Of a stretch of 64,000 nt of DNA, positions 27,241 to 35,700 are shown in pieces. The stretch is from Paenibacillus sp. FJAT-29882 (GTDB lineage: Bacteria > Bacillota > Bacilli > Bacillales > DSM-1321). The position numbers and the translations under genes were made by a program. Positions within the stretch are counted from its first letter, which is position 1. Every line of letters begins with the position of its first letter. The DNA is taken from positions 2,490,981-2,554,980 of the forward strand of contig NZ_LMVB01000001.1 in the NCBI RefSeq assembly GCF_001510645.1, given 5' to 3'. The notes under the pieces are model-generated. The model saw nothing but the letters and a program-made list of their open reading frames with translations, was not told where the DNA came from and searched no databases.

Positions 27241-27534
27241 ATGTACAAGTTTATTTTAGTAATTGGGATATTACTAATGCTCACATCGTGTTCTAGTGGT
27301 GGTGGGTACAGTAATCGTTATATGGATATTGATCCAGACTATGTAGAATATGATGAACCTGTTTATACATTAGAAGAAGCGAAAGATATCCTTTATGACG
27401 AAATTTTTGAAGAGGGCTATGATGAAGGATACGAAGAAGGATATGCTGATCATACAACTGAAATTTCTGATCAAATAGATGATGTTTTATCAGGTTATAC
27501 CTCATTTGACGATTTTGTATATGATAATCAGTAA
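27241..27534 (+). CDS. Small acidic lipoprotein
   Basis: A 97-residue precursor with a lipoprotein signal: a hydrophobic helix and lipobox LTSC with cysteine at residue 17. The mature part is strongly acidic and has a short repeated motif EEGYDEGYEEGY. AGGGG precedes the ATG and a clean terminator follows. It is the only clear plus-strand gene inside the element. The function is unknown; surface proteins like this can act in exclusion or simply be cargo. Confidence 0.75.
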   Translation: MYKFILVIGILLMLTSCSSGGGYSNRYMDIDPDYVEYDEPVYTLEEAKDILYDEIFEEGYDEGYEEGYADHTTEISDQIDDVLSGYTSFDDFVYDNQ

Positions 27535-27550
27535 AGAAATGATAGAACTA

Positions 27551-27580
27551 AACTACTGAGTGAATAAACTCAGTAGTTTT
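27551..27580 (+). terminator. Terminator after the lipoprotein gene
   Basis: AACTACTGAGT pairs perfectly with ACTCAGTAGTT around a six-base loop and is followed by TTT. Confidence 0.8.
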
Positions 27581-27614
27581 AATCTTTCAATTTCTTATAC
27601 TACGCTTAACCCCA

Positions 27615-27698
27615 TTATTCTGTATTTGTATCGTACCTAACAACGTCTGGAAAATTCTCTAGTACTATATCGATAAACTCATATACTTCATTAATCAT
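27615..27698 (-). CDS. Micro-ORF of 27 codons with ribosome site
   Basis: MINEVYEFIDIVLENFPDVV, then RYDTNTE and TAA. AAAGGGGG lies seven bases before the ATG. The peptide is acidic and amphipathic. It could be a real small protein or the truncated start of a longer gene. It lies downstream of the 27728-28087 gene. Confidence 0.35.
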   Translation of the reverse strand: MINEVYEFIDIVLENFPDVVRYDTNTE

Positions 27699-27727
27699 TA
27701 TTTAACCCCCTTTTCCTAATGGCTCTG

Positions 27728-28087
27728 TTATCGTTTAGTATTGTTTTTTAGAAATTGTTTAATCATTTCACGGGGGATAATATTGAGAGTTTTTTCAATA
27801 CCTAAGTTGAATATAAGTAGTTTTAATACACGTTGTAACTCTTGGTCGGAATATAGTAGCTTACCTTTTCGGGGCATCTCCCACTTTTCAGGGAGGTAGT
27901 ATTGTACTGTATCATAATCTAGTGGCTGTGACTCCAGTTTAAGCTCTAACACAGGATCACTTTTTTCATATTCATATGATTTGCGGTATATTTCTTGTAA
28001 CTGCTCATTTGTATAAGGCAAGTTTTTAAGAATTTCGTGGTCTTCTACGAGTTTTTGTCGAAAGTACGTTTCAAAATCTAAATCCAT
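27728..28087 (-). CDS. Hypothetical protein
   Basis: A 119-residue soluble protein (MDLDFETYFRQKLVEDHEIL...), rich in charged and aromatic residues, ending with IIPREMIKQFLKNN. No family recognised. The ATG at 28087 has GAGGTGA six bases upstream, which sets the start three codons inside a longer frame. Single gene, with the RNase H-fold gene 168 bases upstream on the same strand. Confidence 0.6.
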   Translation of the reverse strand: MDLDFETYFRQKLVEDHEILKNLPYTNEQLQEIYRKSYEYEKSDPVLELKLESQPLDYDTVQYYLPEKWEMPRKGKLLYSDQELQRVLKLLIFNLGIEKTLNIIPREMIKQFLKNNTKR

Positions 28088-28254
28088 TTTTATCACCTCA
28101 AATCAATTATACGAAATCAACAATCATCTTTAATAGTGCCTTCCTAATATCCTCTATTAGTATGACTGTTCACCATACCGATACCCGCAAATTGTCTATG
28201 TGCGTAGAAAACAAAATAGTGTATATTGAAACTCTCGCTTATTACTCTTCTTTA

Positions 28255-28959
28255 TTAATTTCGCAACTGTCTTCTAAGTTTCTTCTTTTTCTTCATAGCA
28301 CTCCAGTGGTGTTTCAATACTACATAATTAACCTTACTTACACTAATAATAGAATCCTTATATACTTTAATTCTCAGATCATAGAAGGCATACTCCTTAG
28401 TATTTTTTGTTTCACCAACTAGTTCTCCTGCCCAAATTTTCTGATTAAGTTTTCTTTGAACAATTGGAAAAGCTGGATATGTATTTGTTAATTCCTTATA
28501 GGCTTTATAAGCTGGATACAATAAATAATAGTTTGGATAATTTTCTATCTTCCTATATATATCACGATTTAATGATGATATGACACTAGATGGTATAAAA
28601 TGATCACTATTACTAATTCGATGTGCTTTATTTGATTTTCTAGGAATAAGTTGAGACTTTATTTTCAATTCATGTAATATTCCGACAACTCGATATAGTA
28701 TCTCTTTATAATACCTTCCCTTTCTATCTACTAAACCATAATGAATATTTGATGAATCAATTAGTATTGTCCCCCTGCTAAATTCATAGTATTTAAGAAA
28801 GTTAGTTAATTCAAAAAGTGCAAGCGCTTCAGCCATATTGATCTCTTCATTACTCATTGCAATTCTACGGCGTACAACACTCCCATCTTCAAACTCAATA
28901 TATAATCCCAAATATGCGACTCCATCTATTATCGAAGCGTCTGAGTATCCTACGAACAA
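28255..28959 (-). CDS. RNase H-fold protein with C-terminal extension
   Basis: A 234-residue protein. Residues 1-125 have the RNase H-like pattern: YSDAS with aspartate 7, then AEALALFELTNFL with glutamate 44, ILIDSSNI with aspartate 68 and a downstream RKSNKAHRISNSDH segment with histidine/aspartate. It would cleave RNA in RNA-DNA hybrids or another nucleic acid. Residues 130-234 are an unfamiliar basic extension ending KKKKKLRRQLRN. The start is TTG, seven bases after AGGTGGTG. The leader carries a purine-rich tandem repeat. It differs from housekeeping RnhA by the long tail, so a cargo effector role is possible. Confidence 0.65.
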   Translation of the reverse strand: MFVGYSDASIIDGVAYLGLYIEFEDGSVVRRRIAMSNEEINMAEALALFELTNFLKYYEFSRGTILIDSSNIHYGLVDRKGRYYKEILYRVVGILHELKIKSQLIPRKSNKAHRISNSDHFIPSSVISSLNRDIYRKIENYPNYYLLYPAYKAYKELTNTYPAFPIVQRKLNQKIWAGELVGETKNTKEYAFYDLRIKVYKDSIISVSKVNYVVLKHHWSAMKKKKKLRRQLRN

Positions 28960-28977
28960 AAGATTTCACCACCTGAA

Positions 28978-29026
28978 TTTTCTAATCTCTCTTTTCTTTC
29001 TTCTCTTTTCTTTCTTCTCTTTTATC
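28978..29026 (-). repeat. Purine-rich tandem repeat in the RNase H gene leader
   Basis: On the plus strand a 15-base unit CTTTTCTTTCTTCTC is repeated in tandem about three times; on the coding strand it is an all-purine GAGAAGAAAGAAAAG tract. It lies just upstream of the TTG start. Confidence 0.6.
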
Positions 29027-29075
29027 ATCAATCAATAAATGTGTACATTCTGATGTGAATCTATTATAGGTTCTA

Positions 29076-29504
29076 TTAACTCCACAAACCCTCCAAATTA
29101 TTGCATATCCATCTCGCAAAAGTATCATCATCTTCTACAGCTAATAACCCTTCATAGATTGGATAAGTATAATCGTATTTTTTTGACTGTTCAATAAGTG
29201 CCTTTAAGAACTCATTCAAATCAATACGGATTTGCTTGTCTTTAAACTCTCCAGTTTCTCTGTTAATGTTTGAAAATATATGCCTTTTTACCTTCTCTGC
29301 CAAAACTTCTTCTTCATCTTTTGTTGTAAAGACCATTTTAGTGCCATTTATATATTTTGTTATCTCAATTCTTTCTGGTGATTTCATAAGTTCCTTCATT
29401 TCATCTGCATCTTCTCCAACTACGTTAAGATAATCGTAGCCAACTTTAATTCCCCAACATTCTGCTAGCTCACACCAACACTAACCTTTAAATTTATAAC
29501 TCAT
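29076..29504 (-). pseudogene. Small gene interrupted by an early amber stop
   Basis: From the ATG at 29504, placed after AAAGGAG, the frame reads MSYKFKG, then TAG (29481-29483), and then stays open for 134 codons to 29076: CWCELAECWGIKVGYDYLN, VVGEDADEMKELMKSPERIE and so on. The sequence after the stop looks fully coding. A CAG-to-TAG change is the simplest cause. An internal ATG at 29399 could still give a 107-residue protein, but its ribosome site (GGAG, 14 bases away) is poor. The product is a hypothetical cargo protein. Its start lies 13 bases after the 59-codon gene upstream. Confidence 0.65.
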
Positions 29505-29517
29505 TATTCCATCTCCT

Positions 29518-29697
29518 TTATCTGTCTTTTAATCCCCTCAGAGTCTTGTTGTAATTTTTAAAAACATAATCTAAACCTTCATTAATATTTTTATTTTCCT
29601 CATTTAATAGCTCTTTTGCATACTCCTTTAACTTGTTCAGTTGGCATTCTGGAAGACTTTCAATGATTTTTTGTAGTTCTTCATTTGACATTGTCAT
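29518..29697 (-). CDS. Small helical protein, 59 residues
   Basis: MTMSNEELQKIIESLPECQL continues with NKLKEYAKELLNEENKN and ends KTLRGLKDR. GAGGG lies eight bases before the ATG. It is predicted all-helical and charged, like small antitoxin or adaptor proteins, but no family is assigned. It forms a two-gene unit with the interrupted gene that follows 13 bases later. Confidence 0.6.
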   Translation of the reverse strand: MTMSNEELQKIIESLPECQLNKLKEYAKELLNEENKNINEGLDYVFKNYNKTLRGLKDR

Positions 29698-29917
29698 TTG
29701 TATTACCCTCTTCTTATTTACCTTATTGTTTTCTGCTCGTACTTATTTTGAGATACTATGCCCAAATTGTGTATAACTTCCTCTCAAAGTAAATAGATGC
29801 ATCTTGGTGGGTGAGGTTGCTAGCCTATTTTTAGATACCTTGAGAGGTTGCTTTCGAGCAAATTAATAGCTTCATAAATAGATGGCGATTAATCATAGAT
29901 TGAATAAAATCACTATT
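29698..29917. other. Short gap, nothing recognised
   Basis: About 220 bases with repeated GAGGTTGCT motifs (29813, 29850 region), but no gene. Confidence 0.3.
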
Positions 29918-31177
29918 CTATTCAGTTAGAAAGTCAATATTAAGCCCAACTTCTTTTAATCTTTCCATTAGATACTTAGGATTATTCCATTTTTCCTTAG
30001 ATGAAACTCTTAAAAACAACATCTTTTTCTCTTTAACGAGCTTCTCTTTAGCCCCATCGTTTTCTTGGTCTCTTAAAAACCTTTCGTATCCCCCAAAATT
30101 TGGAACTGGAGTACGATGTTGCTTACCATCAAACTCAACAACAAGATTATACTCCTCAAAGTAGCCATCACAGTATAAATGTTTACCCCTTACCCCCAAT
30201 AGCCAATCCCATGTTTTGTCTCTCTCATAATCTGCTAAGAGTATTTTTTTAATGGTTTCTAAGAATATTTTTTCAGAAATTTTCTTTTCTTTAATAGAAT
30301 AACCATATTTCACTATCACTTCACTCCATCTTATATTAAATTTTTTTCTATAAGTCATATCGTTATATACCGAATTCTTATTAAAAAGTCTTCTTGTAGG
30401 ATGAGTTCCGAAGTTATTGAGAAAGTACTCAAACACCCTTTTAAACTCTATTTCAAGAACTTCTTCTGGAATCTTATTATTATCTTTATATGGTTTTAAA
30501 GCTTCAATTGCCATGTTTTTATAATGTAAATCTCGTGACTTTATATAATCATTCAATTCATTTTCATTTTGTATCATCAATTCCAAAACTTTGTCCCAAA
30601 CTTGACCAGCAATTCCATAATAATCACAATAAATGGATGGCAGTATGCATCCTTCACTTTTAAATTCAGAAACTGTTGGTATTTTTTTTAATTTTGCTCT
30701 TACTTCGTTAAAGTGTTTTCTTAAGAGATAATCATTATACTGACCATCATAATATTTGTTTATAAACCCTCCAGCGATTCTTACACGTTTTATATCTATT
30801 ATATTTGAAAATACAGTTTGCCCTATGTGAGGATGCTCTTTAACAAATGCAGTTGAATTTGCTTTCCCTCTGTTATGTGCATGTTCAATGAATTCATTTA
30901 CAACATAAGTAAACAGCTCTTCAATTTTGTTGTATTTATCTAACAGTGATTTCCAATTAGTACTGAGTCCTCTAACAATACTATTACTAGATATCCGAGA
31001 TTCTTCATCAAATCCTTTTTGAGTGAGAAACTTCCCACCAAGTCTGATCACTCTTTGGAACTCATTAAGGTATTCCTCATCCTTTCTTTTCTTTAAGTTT
31101 TTTCGATAATAGTTTTTATGGTATTCTACATTTTCATTCTCCTTCAAGTTGTTCCACCACCCTTTTATAAATGCCAC
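29918..31177 (-). CDS. PD-(D/E)XK nuclease-like protein with long helical N-terminus
   Basis: A 419-residue protein. The last 85 residues form a Vsr/DUF559-like nuclease domain: YCDGYFEEYNLVVEFDGKQH supplies D near 337, and E-x-D-x-K near 348-352, followed by an arginine-rich helix and KKMLFLRVSSKEKW. The first 330 residues are helical and contain repeated SFKSEG/IPTVSEF, THPTRRLF-type units reminiscent of homing-endonuclease-associated repeats that bind DNA. It probably cuts DNA at recognised sites. Its start overlaps the upstream acidic gene by 44 bases, so the two are a coupled pair. Confidence 0.7.
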   Translation of the reverse strand: MAFIKGWWNNLKENENVEYHKNYYRKNLKKRKDEEYLNEFQRVIRLGGKFLTQKGFDEESRISSNSIVRGLSTNWKSLLDKYNKIEELFTYVVNEFIEHAHNRGKANSTAFVKEHPHIGQTVFSNIIDIKRVRIAGGFINKYYDGQYNDYLLRKHFNEVRAKLKKIPTVSEFKSEGCILPSIYCDYYGIAGQVWDKVLELMIQNENELNDYIKSRDLHYKNMAIEALKPYKDNNKIPEEVLEIEFKRVFEYFLNNFGTHPTRRLFNKNSVYNDMTYRKKFNIRWSEVIVKYGYSIKEKKISEKIFLETIKKILLADYERDKTWDWLLGVRGKHLYCDGYFEEYNLVVEFDGKQHRTPVPNFGGYERFLRDQENDGAKEKLVKEKKMLFLRVSSKEKWNNPKYLMERLKEVGLNIDFLTE

Positions 31178-31379
31178 TGTTTGTATTCCAATTGTCTGTA
31201 TACATTCCGAGCCATTCCAAAACTGCTTCTACTGGTATTCTACGAAAATAACTAAGAAGGTCTTCACCCTCAATATCTATTTCTACATTAAGAAATTCAT
31301 AAATATCTTCTTCTAACTCTCCTTCATGCTCTATCTCACATGCTACAATTTCATAAAAATCTTCAATTTCTATTTTCAT
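31134..31379 (-). CDS. Small acidic protein, partner of the nuclease gene
   Basis: An 81-residue, very acidic protein (MKIEIEDFYEIVACEIEHEG...). The 44-base overlap with the nuclease gene downstream suggests coupling. It could be an inhibitor, a DNA mimic or an antitoxin-like partner of the nuclease; this is inference from charge and position. ATG at 31379 or a TTG two codons upstream can both use the AGGAGG site. No family recognised. Confidence 0.6.
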   Translation of the reverse strand: MKIEIEDFYEIVACEIEHEGELEEDIYEFLNVEIDIEGEDLLSYFRRIPVEAVLEWLGMYTDNWNTNSGIYKRVVEQLEGE

Positions 31380-31454
31380 TTTCAAGCAACCTCCTTGTTT
31401 TTGTTAATTTTTATATAAGTGCCAATTAAAGTACCTTTTTTTTTCATAAAAAAT

Positions 31455-31480
31455 GCAGAGTGTCATATTAGACACTCTGC
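31455..31480 (-). terminator. Terminator directly after a micro-ORF
   Basis: On the minus strand GCAGAGTGTC, loop TAATAT, GACACTCTGC and ATTTTTT. The stem is perfect and begins at the base after the micro-ORF stop. Confidence 0.85.
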
Positions 31481-31558
31481 TTAGCTGTATAAGAAATATT
31501 TAATTGTTGTTACTTCTTCAAAATTTATTGCATAATCACATATAATTATTGGACTCAT
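31481..31558 (-). CDS. Micro-ORF of 25 codons with strong ribosome site and terminator
   Basis: MSPIIICDYAINFEEVTTIK then YFLYS and TAA. AAAGGAGG lies eight bases before the ATG and a strong terminator starts right after the stop. A hydrophobic N-terminus and compact unit suggest a real small peptide (signal, leader or toxin-like); no family is known. It lies upstream of the acidic protein/nuclease pair. Confidence 0.45.
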   Translation of the reverse strand: MSPIIICDYAINFEEVTTIKYFLYS

Positions 31559-31690
31559 TTCACTAGCCTCCTTTGTTAAGAATAAGACTAGCATACCACA
31601 TAACTTTAATTTAGTAAACATTAAATTTTATCATTAAATATACTAAAAAGCAACAGTTTTTTATTTTGCACTTATTAAATTTTCACAAAT

Positions 31691-31734
31691 ATAGTACATA
31701 GTTTTCTATTAAGATAAGTAAGAAAGTGTGTACT
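31691..31734 (+). repeat. Dyad repeat copy C
   Basis: 44 bases, TAGTACATAGTTTTCTATTA at the left and GTGTGTACTA at the right. It follows immediately after the stop of helicase remnant 1, as copy D follows the intact gene. Confidence 0.75.
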
Positions 31735-31743
31735 ATATAATGA

Positions 31744-31887
31744 TTATGCTATTTTCACTGACTTCTTATTTCTTCCCTCTTTCTGTATTACATAATGATT
31801 TGCTTTTAGGAATGCCTCTAATGATGGGTTTTTTATGGTGTTAGTAAACAATTGTTTTGTTAAACCAACAGCGTCTTAATTTCATTC
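31744..31887 (-). pseudogene. Primase-helicase C-terminal remnant 1
   Basis: The minus-strand frame reads LTKQLFTNTIKNPSLEAFLK, ANHYVIQKEGRNKKSVKIA and stop. It is alignable with the end of the intact protein (LSKQTFSNTLKNPKLKVFLI, ANHIDIQKVGRSKMFIKMA). EIKT upstream is in another frame, showing a frameshift. No promoter or start remains. Confidence 0.8.
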
Positions 31888-31984
31888 CCAAGAAAAATTG
31901 TTCTTATACATTAAATAAATTAATTAGTATATCCAAGTGGAAAATAAAGTAGACATGTTTATAGGTGCTAAATAAAGTATTTTT

Positions 31985-32040
31985 TTATGCAATTTTAACA
32001 AACAGTTTTGCTATGTCCTCTTATATTACATAATGCCTGC
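31985..32040 (-). pseudogene. Primase-helicase C-terminal remnant 2
   Basis: The minus-strand frame reads HYVI, stop, EDIAKLFVKIA, stop. It corresponds to the last 17 residues of remnant 1 and of the intact protein. The agreement is short, so this is less certain than remnant 1. Confidence 0.5.
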
Positions 32041-32220
32041 TTTATTAGTCCAAGAAGAATTGCGATCATTTACTATAGGTGCTAAATAAAATGATTCTAT
32101 TTTGTAACAAAAGAGCCACAAGTACTTTAAATTCCTCTGATTTTCTCAGCATGAATATAGATTTAGAGTCCTTTTACCAATTACTTTCAAAAGTTTTGCA
32201 TCTATTTTCAGAGGTAGTGC

Positions 32221-32304
32221 TTAGTCAAAGCTTATCTGGGAATTTCCATTAAAAGTATTCTTACTGTCCCATACAACACTGTTTATTGCTTCATGAGTAT
32301 TCAT
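32221..32304 (-). CDS. Micro-ORF of 27 codons
   Basis: MNTHEAINSVVWDSKNTFNG then NSQISFD and TAA. GGAGGGG lies eight bases before the ATG. Its position in decayed DNA means it may be the start of a lost gene rather than a functional peptide. Confidence 0.3.
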   Translation of the reverse strand: MNTHEAINSVVWDSKNTFNGNSQISFD

Positions 32305-32686
32305 TTATACATCCCCTCCTTTGATTTAAATAAAAAAGAACAACCACACTTGGCTGTCCTTTGATAAAATTCATCTATTATATTATCTATCTCTTGTTTA
32401 TACTGTATCAATATTGCTCAAATATGAGTGGTAATGACCTTTTTAAGCTATTTAAATGGGAGTCTCTCTATTGCATCTGCATCTACATCAGAATATCCTG
32501 TTCTAGCTTTCAGTTATCATAAAAGGTTCAAGTCTATATTCCTCTCTTCTTTTATGGTTCTCAGATGAATTTAATTTTCTGCTTCTAATTCTTTCATTAA
32601 TAGCTCAATAAAGTAGACCTGTTTTATAGGTGCTAAATAAAATATTTCTTTATAAAAAAACTAAAACATCATTATTAAAACAAAAA

Positions 32687-32730
32687 TAGTACACAGTTTC
32701 CTATAAAGATAAGTAAGAAAGTGTGTACTA
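32687..32730 (+). repeat. Dyad repeat copy D
   Basis: 44 bases, TAGTACACAGTTTCCTATAA at the left, GTGTGTACTA at the right. It is six bases after the stop of the intact primase-helicase gene. Copy C matches it closely. Confidence 0.75.
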
Positions 32731-32736
32731 TTGATT

Positions 32737-35700
32737 TTATGCCATTTTTATAAACATTTTACTGCGTCCTACTTTTTGTATATCAATATGATTGGCAATT
32801 AAGAATACTTTTAGTTTTGGATTTTTCAATGTATTACTGAATGTCTGCTTAGATAGATCGAGAGCAGTTTTAATCTCAGTGAATGATATCTCTTTACTAG
32901 AATGAGACATAATATGATCACAGATACCTTGTACATTTTTATTGTTACTTTTCGTGTTTATAAGCATTTCAACTATATTTTTCGGTATCCATTCATCGAC
33001 TTTACTAGCAGGAAACTTCAATCTAAGCATATCTAAAAGGATTTTGTCATTATGAAATACATATACCTTACCCTCAATATTTTGTGAATTATCTCGTTGT
33101 TTACTCCGCTTGATTTCTTGTGAATAGTCTACTAACATATCAAGAAGTTTAGTCATCTCAATAATTCTGTCATTAAACCTTCGGACCTTGTCATAGTTAG
33201 AACAATAGGTATTGATATGATTCTCTTCTTGTTGACCATGTATAGCCATCGACTTTCCAATATAGTAATTTTCAGTTTTGTGAAGAATTCCTCCCAAAAT
33301 TACTATAGAACAATTCTTATAATTATTACTGCCCCTAGTAGACCCATAATGAGCAATCTGTATACGACCATCATCTATGTATGTTTGTAAATGCGCTATA
33401 ACAGTTTCTTTGATATCTTTAAAAACAGGAAGGAATATCTTTTCTTTAGGATTTTCATCAGCAATTTTTTTTATGTCATCACAGAATGCTTTTAATTTTT
33501 CCTCATTCTGCATACTCGTTTTCGATGCATTGATTAGATTTGATGTATAAAATGTAAGTCCTTCAAAGGTTCTAATAGATTCAAATTTGCATGCATAATA
33601 CTTCTCATGTTTATATTCAATGTCCATATCTGCTGTTCCATCGAAAATTACAGTTTTGAACATCTTGAATTTTCGATAATCAATGTAATGAGCTGTTGTT
33701 ATAGTTACATCAATAGTATCTTTAGCATCTATATGACCACCATACTTCATTATACTTTCTATAATTCGGGGTATTTTATAAACTTCTTGATTGTAGTTAA
33801 AGATATTTCTAAATGTCTGCCAAAATGTGTCGGAAAACTTAAATTTCTTATCCAGAGGTTTGAAAGTATCCCTGCTTCTATCATAAAAGTTATATAATGA
33901 TGCAATTTTCTCTATAGCTTCTTTATATTCATAATAGAATTCAAGATCTCCTTCAAAGCTAAACGATTTCAAGGCATTTAGAATCATTTCATTGAACTTA
34001 TCAAATCCTATTTTATTTAGGCTCTCTATAAATGTGTTCTTCGGCTTTTCATCAATTATAAGTAGTTCCCTTTTTTCAATTTGTTCAGCATTTCTATCTT
34101 TATTATAAAAACTATATTTGTTTAATTCATCTGACTGTAAATAAAGTCTCTGTGCTGTCATTACAACTACTTGGTAGTTTTGCTGTTCATTTGCCTGATT
34201 CCAAAAACGACATTCCTTTTGAAATGGACACGTTTTTCCTTTGCTTGCTGGACAGTAATCGAACTTCGACCCTTCAGCTCGATTCTTCAAGCATTCATGC
34301 TCATCAAATCCATATAATGGGTAAGCTACTTTCATTCCAACATTGTCGTTCAATTGTTTCGCTATTCGTTTTACATCTTCTTTTCGTTCCACAACAACTA
34401 CTGCACCAAAATCAATATCGTTTTTTAATGTTTCTTGCAAGAATATATCTATAATTAACGACTTTCCTGCTCCCATATCAAGTGGTATTAGATAGGGTTT
34501 TTCTTTGTTAGCTTTATATAGTACCTGAACTACCTCATGTATGTATTCTTTATGTTTTTGATTTATACTTTGATCGTAGGAGTTAAGCTCCTCAATGACT
34601 CTCATTGATATACGATCCACTACTTCCTGTTCATCCATAGTTAAAGTTAAATGTTTAATACTTTTCACATCCACAAAATGTACTTTTATCAAGTTTAGTT
34701 CGGAATCAATATCAATATCATATTTGTTCAATGCATCAAGTACATCTTTCCAGCCCAATTTCTGTGCTAAATCTGAAATTCTTTCACTGCTTCCACAACC
34801 AGAACAGTGATACCACATATAATCAGTACTTATCCATGCACTAGGATTGTGATCAGGATGGTCAGGCATACAACAATGCATAGTTATTTTATTTTCATAC
34901 TTTTTAACATAGCCAGTATGATTTAACAAAATATTAATTATCTCACTTTTTCTGGTAGAGCTTATTTCTATTGGTTCAAATGTTTCAGATTCTATATTTG
35001 CTTTAAGTACTTTTTTTAGTGTCTCTTCTTCTAAATCAGGCAGAATTCCTTTTAATTGCTCCTGCGTATACCTATTGTTTGGTGCAAATTTCTTTACTGT
35101 AATCGGAAAAGGCTCTTTAGGATTCTTTCTATGTAGAAACCATGGCACACGTAAAATTCTCGATTCATTAACACATTTCTTATCCCCATCAAAGTATTGA
35201 ACTAACTGCATTTGAATACACCTAAAGAGTTGAGTTCTACCATTTTCTAATAACCAATACACATGATAACCATTTTTAGTCTCAACAACTATTGAAGGGC
35301 TTAGAGTGAAAGCAAGTATATTTTCTCTTATACTTTTCTTCCATAGCTTCAATTCCATTTTGCTCTGTTTTATTTCATCAGGAGCATCAATGTCTACAAA
35401 TTGAGCAGTAATAGTTCCAATGTCTTTGATATGGCTATCTGATGCTTTACAAGTATCCATAGCATCAAAGTTAGGAGAGTTTACAGTAAAAAATACTTCT
35501 CCACCCATTGAATTTAGATATTCAATTTCCAAAAGAGAATTAAACGAATCAGCATTAAATTCCGCTGTTTTGACTTTTTTATTACCAAGTCCATCTATAT
35601 ATAGTGAATTCCCTTGGCGAAGAATACTTCTTGTAGTTTTAAACTTATCCTTTGACAAGATTCTAATTTCAAATGGATTTTCTCCATGAATTACTTGAAG

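Larger units (their letters stand above)
31961..32641 (+). repeat. Three exact copies of a 17-base motif
   Basis: TATAGGTGCTAAATAAA occurs at 31961-31977, 32074-32090 and 32625-32641. Two copies are preceded by AATAAAGTAGAC. The motif sits a short distance beyond the stop of helicase remnant 2 and beyond the intact gene. Confidence 0.8.
31559..32736. other. 1.2 kb gene-poor region with helicase remnants and repeats
   Basis: It holds decayed copies of the 3' end of the primase-helicase gene, two dyad repeats, three exact copies of a 17-base motif and a 27-codon micro-ORF. Two segments, 31944-31980 and 32608-32645, are near copies (AATAAAGTAGAC.TG..TATAGGTGC). Confidence 0.7.
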
